From positions 10,161,784-10,225,783 of the forward strand of contig OZ024808.1 in assembly GCA_964017045.1 (NCBI GenBank): 64,000 bases of DNA. The letters are read 5' to 3'. Numbering within the stretch: the first letter of the stretch is position 1; each line of letters opens with the position of its first letter. Of the stretch, positions 1 to 11,701 are shown piece after piece. Origin of the DNA: Omphiscola glabra (lineage: Eukaryota > Mollusca > Gastropoda > Lymnaeidae). Under the pieces are notes generated by a model that saw only the letters and a program-made list of their open reading frames with translations, was not told the origin of the DNA and made no database searches. Both the position numbers and the translations under genes were made by a program.

Positions 1-97
1 TCAAGTATTTAAATTCGTAGAGTAAATTACAGTGTCCGTAGACCACAGGCGAAGAACCCCTGTGATAGAAATTCTAAGTTTCAATGCTGCTGTATAG

Positions 98-213
98 GTG
101 AGTTCAACATTTGTGTAAACAGTTTTTAAGGTGAGAACAATATCTCACATTGTTGTGTAAGCAGTTGCTATGGCGAGTTCAACATCTCACATTGTTGTGT
201 AAGCAGTTGTATG
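98..213. repeat. Three imperfect tandem copies of a ~42-bp unit
   Basis: The segment holds three imperfect copies of a unit containing GAGTTCAACAT, then CACATTGTTGTGTAAGCAG. The second and third copies are closest to each other; the first is shorter and diverged. A further copy lies at about 771-820. No coding content is visible. Confidence 0.6.
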
Positions 214-270
214 GTGCTTGCTTAAAATTAATTTTTGTTGATTGCTTACAACGCCCCCCTCCCCAAACAC
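162..270. repeat. Left copy of a ~110-bp direct repeat
   Basis: This block matches 771-887 closely. Both contain CAGTTGC, GGCGAGTTCAACATC, AAAATTAATTTTTGTTGATT and end at CCCCAAACAC. Similarity stops abruptly at both edges of the two copies. The copies are about 610 bp apart and bracket the LTR-like module at 272-770. Confidence 0.75.
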
Positions 271-271
271 A

Positions 272-770
272 TGTGAACATGATTTGTTAGTGTGATATCT
301 TGGTATGAAAGGTTGTCCATACATGGTGAGAGTTTGAATGTGAGAATCATTGTTATTAGTGTGAACACTTTTTGGGTGCATGAGTTGTGTTATGAATTGT
401 GTTATTGTGGCTGAATGGTCATTGGTTGAGAGGGAAATATGTATAAACAAGTGCGTGTATAAAAGGTCAGTGTGTTAGTTTGTCGAGAGGGAGATCAGAG
501 ATTTATTAGAGAGACCGAGAGAGAGACCGAGATATTAGTAGAGAGCACGTGTGTTAGTCGAAGTTTAGTTTCCTAACTGTGTAGTGAGGAACTTCGTTAT
601 GTATTAGGGACTCCTGGCCATGTGGCATTACATTTTGTATAAAGTAAATAAAGAACTGATGTATGGAACTATGTGGACTTAATTGTGTCATTGAAGAGAC
701 CCTAGACAACGAGAGTAGGCCGTACCATTATGACTTATGAAGGCCGTAACATGGTGTGTAAAGGTCGTAA
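272..770 (+). mobile_element. Possible LTR-like or short terminal-repeat module
   Basis: The segment between the two 110-bp direct repeats looks like a small transcription unit. It has a TATA box (TATAAAA, 458-464), a GAGA-rich stretch after it, and an AATAAA polyadenylation signal at 647-652, about 185 bp downstream. It starts TGTGAACAT and the right side ends near GTAACA, as many LTRs do. I could not find a 5-bp target duplication, so exact ends are unresolved. It could be a solo LTR, a terminal-repeat miniature retroelement using the 110-bp repeats as its ends, or chance motifs. No coding sequence is visible. Confidence 0.3.
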
Positions 771-887
771 CAGTTGCAATGGCGAGTTCAACATCTTACA
801 TTGTTGTGTAAGCAGTTGTATAAGTCAGGATTGCTTGCTTAAAATTAATTTTTGTTGATTGCTTACAACGCCTCCCTCCCCAAACAC
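771..887. repeat. Right copy of the ~110-bp direct repeat
   Basis: Partner of 162-270, with about 9 extra bases after GCAGTTGTATAA. After the shared CCCCAAACAC the two copies diverge, here into a short CA-rich tract. Confidence 0.75.
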
Positions 888-1034
888 ACACACATCAGCC
901 AATTAATGTTAAAAAAAAAATCAAACTCCCAGAGCAGAAAATTCTATCTCTGGACGTTTTCAGGCGCCCCCTCACCACACAGTCCGAGAAAATCCACCAC
1001 GTGGTACGGGCACGTGAATGCTGTGAGGTTTACT

Positions 1035-1050
1035 CCCCCCCCCCCCCCCC
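1035..1050. repeat. C16 homopolymer
   Basis: An uninterrupted run of 16 C. It is one of about a dozen C or G runs of 10 or more, all of which I find in the first 15.4 kb. Confidence 0.9.
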
Positions 1051-1177
1051 AGTAAAAGTCCGTTTTGACATAGGCCACTAATTAAAGCTGGTGTGGTTTG
1101 TGTCATGGCGAGGGCCAGGGTAGGATCACGCGTTTGTGCACAAAAACCAAAAAAAAACACCACTCTCTTTCAACCCT

Positions 1178-3085
1178 AGTATGTGTGCTACACCCCACAC
1201 GGTCCCCACCACCTCACCTCCACCCCAAGTATGTGAGCTACACCCCACACGGTCCCCACCACATCACCTCCACCCCAAGTATGTGCGCTACACCCCACAC
1301 AGTCCACACCACCTCACCTCCACCCCAAGTATGTGTGCTACACCCCACACAGTCCCCACCACCTCACTTCCACACCAAGTATGTGTGCTACACCCCACAC
1401 GGTCCCCACCACCTCACCTCCACCCCAAGTATGTGAGCTACACCCCACACGGTCCCCACCACATCACCTCCACCCCAAGTATGTGTGCTACACCCCACAC
1501 AGTCCACACCACCTCACCTCCACCCCAAGTATGTGAGCTACACCCCACACGGTCCCCACCACATCACTTCCACCCCAAGTATGTGCGCCACACCCTACAC
1601 GGTCCACACCACCTCACTTCCACCCCAAGTATGTGCACCACAACCCACACGGTCCACACCACCTCACTTCCACCCCAAGTATGTGCGCCACACCCCACAC
1701 GGTCCACACCACATCACCTCCACCCCAAGTATGTGCGCCACACCCCACACGGTCCACACCACATCACATCCACCCCAAGTATGTGAGCTACACCCCACCA
1801 CATCCTTTCCACCCCAAGAATGTGTGATACACCCCACACGGTCCACACCACCTCACTTCCACACCAAGCCACACCAAGTAAGGGTGCTACACCCACACCA
1901 CATCACTTCCACCCCAAGTGTGTATGCTACACCCCACACGGTCCACACCACATCACTTCCACCCCAAGTATGCGTGCTACACCCCACCATATCACTTCCA
2001 CCCATGTATGTGTGCTACACCCGATACGGTCCACACAACATCACTTCCACCCCAAGTATGCGTGCTACACCCCACCACATCACTTCCACCCCAAGTATGT
2101 GTGCTACACCCCACACAGTCCACACCACCTCACCTCCACCCCAAGTATGTGAGCTACACCCCACACGGTCCCGACCACATCACTTCCACCCCAAGTATGT
2201 GCGCCACACCCCACACGGTCCACACCACCTCACTTCCACCCCAAGTATGTGCGCCACACCCCACACGGTCCACACCACCTCACTTCCACCCCAAGTATGT
2301 GCGCCACACCCCACACGGTCCACACCACATCACCTCCACCCCAAGTATGTGCGCCACACCCCACACGGTCCACACCACATCACATCCACCCCAAGTATGT
2401 GAGCTACACCCCACCACATCACTTCCACACCAAGTATGTGTGCTACACCCCACACGGTCCACACCACATCCTTTCCACCCCAAGTATGTGTGATACACCC
2501 CACACGGTCCACACCACCTCACTTCCACACCAAGCCACACCAAGTAAAGGTGCTACACCCACACCACATCACTTCCACCCCAAGTGTGTATGCTACACCC
2601 CACACGGTCCTCACCACATCACTTCCACCCCAAGTATGCGTGCTACACCCCACCATATCACTTCCACCCCATGTATGTGTGCTACACCCGATACGGTCCA
2701 CACAACATCACTTCCACCCCAAGTATGCGTGCTACACCCCACCACATCACTTCCACCCCAAGTATGTGTGCTACACCCCATACGGTCCACACCACATCAC
2801 TACCACCCCAAGCCACACCAAGTAAGGGTGCTACACCCACACCACCTCACTTCCACACCAAGTATGTGTGCTACACCCCACACGGTCCCCACCCCATCAC
2901 CTCCACCCCAAGTATTTGTGCTACACCTCACACGGTCCACACCACATCACCTCCACCCAAGTATGTGAGCCACATCCCACACGGTCCACACCACATCCCT
3001 ACCACCCCAAGCCACACCAAGTAAGGGTGCTACACCCACACCACCTCACTTCCACCCCCAAGTATGTGAGCCACACACAATCTCT
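1178..3085. repeat. 50-bp minisatellite, about 38 copies
   Basis: The unit carries the blocks CTACACCCCACACGGTCC, ACCACCTCACCTCCACCCC and AAGTATGTG. The phase repeats every 50 bp in the first 600 bp, for example GGTCCCCACC at 1201 and 1251. The right half contains shortened units and a longer superunit marked by CCACACCAAGTAAGGGTGCT at about 1869, 2535, 2813 and 3012. Because 50 is not a multiple of 3 and the unit lacks stops, all three forward frames stay open for long distances and yield the same His/Pro/Thr-rich 50-residue cycle. I treat those frames as artefacts. Strong strand asymmetry is visible: C-rich on plus, almost no G. Confidence 0.95.
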
Positions 3086-4295
3086 TACTCCTCCTTCCCC
3101 GACTTTGGCATCTTTTACTACCCGCACCCACATATAAAGTATTGATTGTGCGGGAAGTCACTAGCAGCACCCCTTGCACAATTAACTGCACCCCCCACAC
3201 CACTGGCTCTACTCCAGTAATCCTCCTACCATAACCACCACCTCAGTTTTTATAAAAATAAATTTGCTATCTAACCCCCCCCCCCCCGACCTCACGGAGC
3301 GGAATGTGACGCATCATTAAAGACAAGGCTGGGTTTGGCTCGAGAGTATTGAAAAGTTAAGTCTAATTAACGCAAACAAAACGTGATTGAGGAGTATCGC
3401 ACAGACAATTTTGTTACAGGTTTTAATTATTTTAATGGTTTCTTTTAACTAACACGTAATAACACAGGTTCGAGGTTAATTACCTTTACGCGCTACTAGC
3501 GGCATCAACAATTTTATAGGTTTAGTTTTTGGGGCTATTTGCTGTAGCAAATGCATCTAATTCTAAGATAAATACATATTAAATGTAAACTGCTCGGAAA
3601 CTTTTTAATTTGTTTTTAGGTTTTAAGTAATTATCGAAATATTTTGGGGAAATATACTTGAATCCCTTTATATTTTTATATTGAATTTTATTTAAAATTT
3701 AAATTATATTTTAGAAAATATTCCAAAGCACCCGGTTTTATTCTAATATTTGACAACAAGAATAAATACGGACGATTAAAAAATAAAAAGGTTTTAAATT
3801 AAATCTTACACCGGAGGCTAATTTTTGAGCCTATCCAGCGCGCCATGCATAACTGGTAATGGTAACCAGATTTAATCAGCAAGATCTCTCACAAAATTGA
3901 AATACTTAATAATTTTTTAAAAATTGAGAATAATTGCTGTAATAGACAGGTATATTTTCTCCAAAAAATCTTAATTTGACTTTTTAAATTTATATTTTAG
4001 TCCCCCCCCCTCCCCATTTTTTGATTTAATCTTTTAAAGACTGGTGCAGTTGTCACCACTTTGAGCACGCTTTGCCCACGACAGCACCGCCCTGAGACTG
4101 AGACCAGAAAGATAAGTGAAGTTTATAATGAAGTGAGAAGCCGAGCTCAAGGCACAGAGGGCAAGGTGTGAATGTGGCCGGACCCTGGCTGACCATGCGT
4201 GAAATAGGATGCCACGTCTCCACAATGGGATTTGTCAGGGTGTGGAGGGTTGGCCTTTGTGGCTTTTTTTTTATAAGTCGCCTCGTCAAATATTG
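3086..4295. other. AT-rich non-coding sequence
   Basis: No open frame, RNA gene or mobile element could be recognised. The stretch contains a C13 tract (3275-3287), oligo-A and oligo-T runs and a short C-rich tract near 4002-4015. It separates the 50-bp and 18-bp arrays. Confidence 0.6.
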
Positions 4296-4314
4296 CCCCC
4301 CCCCCCCCCCCCCC
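4296..4314. repeat. C19 homopolymer abutting the 18-bp array
   Basis: Nineteen consecutive C follow AATATTG and sit about 5 bp before the first 18-bp repeat unit. A second C15 tract at 13717-13731 also follows ATATTG. Confidence 0.9.
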
Positions 4315-4319
4315 GAGTC

Positions 4320-5276
4320 TGTTGCTCACAGTTGTAATGTTAGCCACACTTGTAATGCTAGGCACACATGTAATGCTAGGCACACTTGTAATGCTAGCCA
4401 CACTTTTAGTGCTAGCCACACTTGTAATGCTAGCCACACTTGTAATGCTAGCCACACTTGTAATGCTAGCCACACTTGTAATGCTAGCCACACTTGTAAT
4501 GCTAGCCACACTTGTAATGCTAGCCACACTTGTAATGCTAGCCACACTTGTAATGCTAGCCACACTTGTAATGCTAGCCACACTTGTAATGCTAGCCACA
4601 CTTGTAATGCTAGCCACACTTTTAGTGCTAGCCACACTTGTAATGCTAGCCACACTTTTAGTGCTTGCCACACTTGTAATGCTAGCCACGCTTTTAGTGC
4701 TAGCCACACTTGTAATGCTAGTCACACTTTTAGTGCTAGCTACACTTGTAATGCTAGCCACACTTGTAATGCTAGCCACACTTTTAGCGCTAGCCACACT
4801 TGTAATGCTAGCTATACTTTTAGTGCTAGCCACACTTGTAATGCTAGCCACACTTGTAATGCTAGCCACACTTGTAATGCTAGCCACACTTTTAGTGCTA
4901 GCCACACTTGTAATGCTAGCTATACTTTTAGTGCTAGCCACACTTGTAATGCTAGCCACACTTGTAATGCTAGCCACATTTTTAGTGCTAGCCACAGTTG
5001 TAATGCTAGTCACACTTTTAGTGCTAGCCACACTTGTAATGTTAGTCACACTTTTAGTGCTAGCCACACTTGTAGTGCTAGCCACACTTGTAATGCTAAC
5101 CCCACTTGTAATGCTAGCCACACTTGTAATGCTAGCCACACTTGTAATGCTAGCCATACTTGTAATGCTAGCCGCACTTTTAGTGCTAGCCACACGTGTA
5201 ATGCTAGCCACACTTGTAACGCTAGCCCCACTTGTAGTGTTATCCACACTTGTAGTGCTAGCAATGCACTAGATAC
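4320..5276. repeat. 18-bp minisatellite, about 53 copies in two unit types
   Basis: The unit is CACACTTGTAATGCTAGC. A common variant replaces TTGTAAT with TTTTAGT. The first third is nearly pure TGTAAT units. From about 4620 onward the two types interleave, often as 36-bp dimers. Each unit contains the self-complementary hexamer GCTAGC. Since 18 is a multiple of 3, frames are preserved and several frames on both strands are open at once: HTCNAS and LVMLAT forward, ASITSV and VWLALQ reverse. The longest are 388 codons (4168-5334, plus) and 366 codons (4147-5247, minus). There is no independent sign of a real protein. Confidence 0.95.
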
Positions 5277-7126
5277 TAGTCAAACAATATGTGCTGGCCA
5301 TACAATGAGTAGCGTACTAACTAAGCATGTGTAGAGTAATTAAGCGCGGACGTTACAACATATTTGTGTCCAAGACAAGCAATACGATAATAATATTAAC
5401 AATGGCATCGTCCAAAATTGTAAAAATTTTCGTTATTTATTTTATTTTTATGTGTGTGTGCGTATATGGGGCCCGGTTTTTTTTGGGGGGGGGGGGGCGG
5501 GTTGACGTGATAAAGTTTATTTAAACTCTACAGTAGCAGGCAACTCATTTTATCTGATCGCGCTTATCATTTAAAGTCCTGCATCGATACTCAGAGTATC
5601 GAAATGGTCAAATCGTGCTTTATAGTTTACGTCACGGCAAGAAACAAAGCAACAAACAAAACAAACAAAGAAAAAAAAAACGAGCAAACAAACACAAACC
5701 ACAACCAAGCTGCACCTCCACGACTGCATCGTTCGTGATTTCTTTACTCGGGGGTTTTTTTTTAGGGTTCCCAAACATCCGAAAGTTTACGGACATTGCA
5801 TAAAAAGTTTTTTCTTTAAAGGCGAAACAAAACTGGAATTCTCGACATTTTTTTAATAAAAAAAAAATCTTTGCTTTTTAAACTTGTATTGTATGACGAC
5901 AAGCATGAAAGATGTAAACACCGATGTGAATGCCATACAATAAACTAACGCGTCATTTAGGATTTTGAGTCACATGGCGTATAATTATTTAATTGAAAGA
6001 TATATAAAATAGGGGGACTGGGATGATTTGGTGGGGGTGGGGGGCTATGGTACCCTTAAAATCTTAGAGGTTTTAGTGGAGGGGGTGTTGTTTCAATATG
6101 ATTCAAACAGTCACTTGCCACGGATCGTCTGCTTTAAAATAATAGTTGTCTAAAGATAAACTTTGAAAGATTTCAGATTCGTTGGTGCTCCCACCGGACT
6201 CACCCATGGAGTGATCCGCCCCTGTCTGCATCCTCTTGCACGAATACTGACCCAATGAGCATACAACTTTCTTTGCATCTCGGGTATACGGAAGAAAATG
6301 GTGGGAAGTGGGGGGGGGGGGGGGGGGGGGGTAGGGGAGTTAATTCTGTGAACGTTTCCTTTGATTTTGATTGGCTGAGACATTGATGAAGATGCAAAGG
6401 GCCAGTACTCTGGCAGGGCATCATTCATTCTTCTGTATTCGCGGCCCCTGCGCACGTGTACGCTACCTTTGCCCACCTTATAACGCTTCCCTTTGCGTGT
6501 ACCCCCCTCCCACTCCCCCGGTGTGTGTGTGTGTGTTTTTGTGTTGGTGCTGTTACTTTTTTCAAACTGCACCTCCATTGTTTGGAGGAATCTTTCTTGG
6601 ACCGAAAAAAAAATCCAACCTTTGGGTTCAAATCGCACTTCAAAAGTATTGTTCCGTTGATATGACACTTTCATGTTTTTTTAAAAAACCATTATTTAGT
6701 CATTAAAAAGACGTTGTTTATTTTATTTTAGAGAAAATGCAGTCTTATCGGAAAGGGGGCGGAAGAAAATTTATTTTTCTTTCACCAAAGGAAAACGGGA
6801 AAATGTTCCTAGCTCAAATTTGTCGCCGTCTGCGCATCTTATTACCGCTAAATTGACCGGATTAAAAAGATGAAAGAGATATCGCGAGATTTTCTCGACA
6901 CGCTTTAAAAAAAAAAATTCAACTTGTTCAAACTCATTGAAGCACAAGACAAGGCTTTCGTATTTGTTCTAGAGGTTCTGAAACGTTGAAATGAATATAA
7001 CTTATATTAGTTTTGGGGAGATTCCCAAACTATGAAAAGTAACACTGACAATATTACGTAAAGCGATTCCCATTGAAAGAAAAAGAAATCTGATTAGAGA
7101 ATCTTTCTTTTCTTTCTTGCTCTGCA
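5277..7126. other. Non-coding sequence with homopolymers and a GT tract
   Basis: I see no gene here. Landmarks are a G13 run (5485-5497), a short inverted repeat GATACTCAGAGTATC near 5586-5600, a G22 run (6310-6331) and a short (GT)n tract near 6521-6535. Open frames of 60-174 codons are low-complexity or cross the homopolymers and show no recognisable domain. Confidence 0.55.
6310..6331. repeat. G22 homopolymer
   Basis: This is the longest mononucleotide run of C or G in the window. Confidence 0.9.
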
Positions 7127-10100
7127 TAAAGGCTCAACACGAGGGATCAACAGGAGGGCTCAAAACGAGGGCTCAACAAGGAGGGTTCAACACAAGGACT
7201 CAACAGGAGGAATCAACACGAGGGCTCAACACGAGGGCTCAACAGGAGGGCTCAACACGAGGGCTCAACACGAGGGCTCAACACGAGAGCTCAACACTCG
7301 GGCTCAACACGAGAGCTCAACACTAGGGCTCAAATTGAGGGCTCAACACGTGAACTCAACAGGAGGGCTCAACACGAGGGCTCAACACGAGGGTTCAACA
7401 CGAGGGATCAACACGAGGGATCAACACGAGGGCTCAACAGGAGGGCTCAACACGTGGGCTCAACAGGAGGGCTCAACACGAGGGCTCAACACAAGGGCTC
7501 AACACGAGGGATCAACACGAGGGCTCAACACGAGTGCTCAACACGAGGGCTCAACACGAGGGTTCAACACGAGGGCTCAACACGAGGGCTCAACACGACG
7601 GCTCATCACGAGGGCTCAACACGAGGGTTCAACACGAGGGCTCAACAGGAGGGCTCAACAGGAGGGCTCAACACGTGGGCTCAACAGGAGGGCTCAACAC
7701 GAGGGCTCAAAACGAGAGCTCAACACTAGGGCTCAACACGAGGGCTCAACACGTGGGCTCAACAGGAGGGCTCAACACGAGGGCTCAACACGAGGGTTCA
7801 ACACGAGGGATCAACACGAGAGCTCAACAGGAGGGCTCAACACGTGGGCTCAACAGGAGGGCTCAACACGAGGGCTCAACACGACGGCTCAACACGACGG
7901 CTCAACACGAGGGCTCAACACGTGGGCTCAACAGGAGGGCTCAACACGAGGGCTCAACACGTGGGCTCAACAGGAGGGCTCAACACGAGGGCTCAACACG
8001 AGGGCTCAACACGAGGGCTCAACACGAGGGTTCAACACGAGGGCTCAACACGAGGGCTCAACACGACGGCTCATCACGAGGGCTCAACACGAGGGCTCAA
8101 CAGGAGGGCTCAACACGTGGGCTCAACAGGAGGGCTCAACACGAGGGCTCAAAACGAGAGCTCAACACTAGGGCTCAACACGAGGGCTCAACACGTGGGC
8201 TCAACAGGAGGGCTCAACACGAGGGCTCAACACGAGGGTTCAACACGAGGGATCAACACGAGAGCTCAACAGGAGGGCTCAACACGTGGGCTCAACAGGA
8301 GGGCTCAACACGAGGGCTCAACACGACGGCTCAACACGAGGGCTCAACACGTGGGATCAACAGGAGGGCTCAACACGAGGGCTCAACACGAGGGATCAAC
8401 ACGAGGGCTCAACACGAGGGCTCAAAGGGAGGGATCAACAAGGGGGCTCAACACGTGGGCTCAACACGAGGGCTCAACACGAGGGCTCAACAGGAGGGAT
8501 CAACACGAGGGCTCAACAGGAGGGATCAACGCGGGGGCTCAACAGGAGGGCTCAACAGAAGGGCTCAACACGAGGGCTCAACAGGATGGCTCAACACGAG
8601 GGCTCAACACGAGGGCTCAACACGAGGGCTCAACACGAGGGCTCAACACGAGGGCTCAACACGAGGGCTCAACACGAGGGATCAACAGGAGGGCTCAACA
8701 CGAGGGCTCAACACGAGAGCTCAAGACTAGGGCTCAACACGAGGGCTCAACACGTGAACTCAACAGGAGGGCTCAACACGAGGGCTCAACACGATGGTTC
8801 AACACGAGGGATCAACACGAGGGCTCAACAGGAGGGCTCAATACGTGGGCTCAACAGGAGGGCTCAACACGAGGGCTCAACACGACGGCTCAACACGAGG
8901 GCTCAACACGAGGGCTCAACACGATGGATCAACACGAGGGCTCAACACGAGTGCTCAACACGAGGGCTCAACACGAGGGCTCAACACGAGGGTTCAGCAC
9001 GAGGGCTCAACACGAGGGCTCAACACGACGGCTCATCACGAGGGCTCAACACGAGGGTTCAACACGAGGGCTCAACAGGAGGGCTCAACACGTGGGCTCA
9101 ACAGGAGGGCTCAACACGAGGGCTCAACACGAGAGCTCAACACTAGGGCTCAACACGAGGGCTCAACACGTGGGCTCAACAGGAGGGCTCAACACGAGGG
9201 CTCTACACGAGGGTTCAACACGAGGGATCAACACGAGAGTTCAACAGGAGGGCTCAACACGTGGGCTCAACAGGAGGGCTCAACACGAGGGCTCAACACG
9301 TGGGCTCAACAGGAGGGCTCAACACGAGGGCTCAACACGAGGGATCAACACGAGGGCTCAACACGAGGGCTCAAAGGGAGGGATCAACAAGGGGGCTCAA
9401 CACGTGGGCTCAACACGAGGGCTCAACACGAGGGCTCAACAGGAGGGATCAACACGAGGGCTCAACAGGAGGGATCAACGCGGGGGCTCAACCGGAGGGC
9501 TCTACAGGAGGGCTCAACAGGAGGGCTCAACAGAAGGGCTCAACACGAGGGCTCAACAGGATGGCTCAACACGAGGGCTCAACACGAGGGCTCAACACGA
9601 GGGCTCAACACGAGGGATCAACAGGAGGGCTCAACACGAGGGCTCAACACGAGAGCTCAAGACTAGGGCTCAACACGAGGGCTCAACACGTGAACTCAAC
9701 AGGAGGGCTCAACACGAGGGCTCAACACGATGGTTCAACACGAGGGATCAACACGAGGGCTCAACAGGAGGGCTCAACACGTGGGCTCAACAGGAGGGCT
9801 CAACACGAGGGCTCAACACGACGGCTCAACACGAGGGCTCAACACGAGGGCTCAACACGAGGGATCAACACGAGGGCTCAACACGAGTGCTCAACACGAG
9901 GGCTCAACACGAGGGCTCAACACGAGGGTTCAGCACGAGGGCTCAACACGAGGGCTCAACACGACGGCTCATCACGAGGGCTCAACACGAGGGTTCAACA
10001 CGAGGGCTCAACACGTGGGCTCAACAGGAGGGCTCAACACGAGGGCTCAACACGAGAGCTCAACACTAGGGCTCAACACGAGGGCTCAACACGTGGGCTC

Positions 10101-10688
10101 AACAGGAGGGCTCAACACGAGGGCTCTACACGAGGGTTCAACACGAGGGATCAACACGAGAGTTCAACAGGAGGGCTCAACACGTGGGCTCAACAGGAGG
10201 GCTCAACACGAGGGCTCAACACGTGGGCTCAACAGGAGGGCTCAACACGAGGGCTCAACACGAGGGATCAACACGAGGGCTCAACACGAGGGCTCAAAGG
10301 GAGGGATCAACAAGGGGGCTCAACACGTGGGCTCAACACGAGGGCTCAACACGAGGGCTCAACAGGAGGGATCAACACGAGGGCTCAACAGGAGGGATCA
10401 ACACGAGGGGTCAACACGAGGGCTCAACACGAGGGCTCAACAGGAGGGCTCAACACGAGAGCTCAACACTAGGGCTCAACACGAGGGCTCAACACGTGGG
10501 CTCAACAGGAGGGCTCAACACGAGGGCTCAACACGAGGGATCAACACGAGGGCTCAACACGAGGGCTCAACACGAGGGCTCAACACGACGGCTCAACACG
10601 AGGGCTCAACACGAGGGCTCAACACGAGGGCTCAAAACGAGGGCTCAACACGAGGGCTCAACAGGAGGGCTCAACACGAGGGCTCAAC
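7127..10688. repeat. 13-bp minisatellite, about 274 copies
   Basis: The unit is GGCTCAACACGAG. Frequent variants are GGCTCAACAGGAG, GGATCAACACGAG, GGTTCAACACGAG and GGCTCAACACGTG. The array is almost free of indels, so phase is held for 3.5 kb. Rare variants recur at multiples of 13 bp: CTCAAAGGGAGGGATCAAC at 8421, 9370 and 10293 (spacings 949 and 923, that is 73 and 71 units), and TCAAGACTAG at 8721 and 9657 (936, 72 units). As 13 is not a multiple of 3, each forward frame reads the same 13-residue cycle (GLNTRAQHEGSTR). The longest frame is 741 codons (7844-10069). I regard these frames as non-coding consequences of the unit. Confidence 0.97.
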
Positions 10689-10779
10689 ATATTTGCTTTA
10701 TACAATAGGTATGTACTTCAAATATATACATAATAAATCTAAAAGGTGTACCATAATGAACGCTGTGTTAATGGAAGTG

Positions 10780-11235
10780 CTGTTGTAAAGTTTAGTGGTT
10801 TTGTAATAGAAATGGTTTTGCAATCAAGGTGGTGTTGTAATCGAGGTGTTGTTGTAATGGAGGTGGTTTTGTAATGAAGGTGGAGTTGTTATGGAGGTGC
10901 TGGTGTTGTGGTAGTGGTGTTGCAATCAAGGTGCTGTTGTAATGGAGGTGGCGTTGTAATCGGGGTGGTGTTGTGATGGATATGGCTTTGTGTCGTAAGT
11001 GGTGTTGTAATGGAGGTGGTAGTATAATAGAAGTGGTGTTATTCAGAGGTGTGGCTCTTGGGTGTGGTTCATGGGTGCGGTTGGCAGTTCGTGGCTGGGA
11101 GGGGTGGGGGTCGGTTGGTAGTTCGTGGGTTACGCTCGTGGGTGTGGTTCACGGATGTCGTTCGTGGGTGTAGTTCATGTATGCGGGCCGTGGGCCGTGG
11201 TTCATGGATGTGGGCCGTGGTTCATGGATGTGGGC
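10780..11235. repeat. Degenerate G/T-rich tandem repeats
   Basis: From 10780 to about 11050, phrases such as TTGTAATGGAGGTGGTG recur at roughly 18-bp spacing with much divergence. From about 11050 to 11235 a different motif family takes over (GTGGTTCATGGATGTGGGCC and relatives). Both are old or imperfect arrays. No gene is visible. Confidence 0.6.
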
Positions 11236-11663
11236 CATGTCCACCGAAGACTCAAAGACTATCGATAAAAATCTTATCGTCTTCTTACTGCTTTGAAAAT
11301 GCCGAGCAACGGTTGGAAAAAATAACAACAACACGAACACCTGGAACCAAATATACAGGTACAGACAATTTGTAAGGTAACCATCACGAGCAGGTGTGAG
11401 GTGAGCACTCTATCGGCTACACGGTGCAAACAAGCTAGCATTGGCGTTGATTTACAACATTACGGCGTATAAAAGTGTATTTTACACGAAATTTTACACT
11501 GCTTTAAAAAAATTAACGTTGGCAGATCAAGATCATTAACTCAATTTGGCAATCAACCTTGTAATTATTAGGATTGGATTTTTATTTTAAAAACCTGGCA
11601 AATTCTAGGACAGTGTTTCTCAAAATTTTTGTCTGTGCGAACTAGTGCTGCTTCTTAAAAAAT

Positions 11664-11701
<38 letters not shown>

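Noticed and set aside
1098..3137. His/Pro/Thr-rich open frames in all three plus frames
   Set aside because: They are a consequence of the stop-free 50-bp unit, which is not a multiple of 3.
4147..5334. Long open frames on both strands over the 18-bp array
   Set aside because: Several frames on opposite strands are open at once because the 18-bp unit has no stop in them. No signal peptide, domain or splice context supports any one.
6625..6650. tRNA-like B box (GGGTTCAAATC) suggesting a SINE
   Set aside because: No convincing A box lies at the right distance upstream and no tail or target duplication was seen.
7844..10069. 741-codon plus-strand open frame (and overlapping 278-403 codon frames)
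   Set aside because: It is a 13-bp tandem unit without stops; the other two frames give the same peptide cycle, and no non-repetitive domain is attached.
11611..11640. hAT element starting CAGTGTTTCTCAAAATTTT
   Set aside because: Only one terminus was found. Without a right end or duplication it cannot be called an element.
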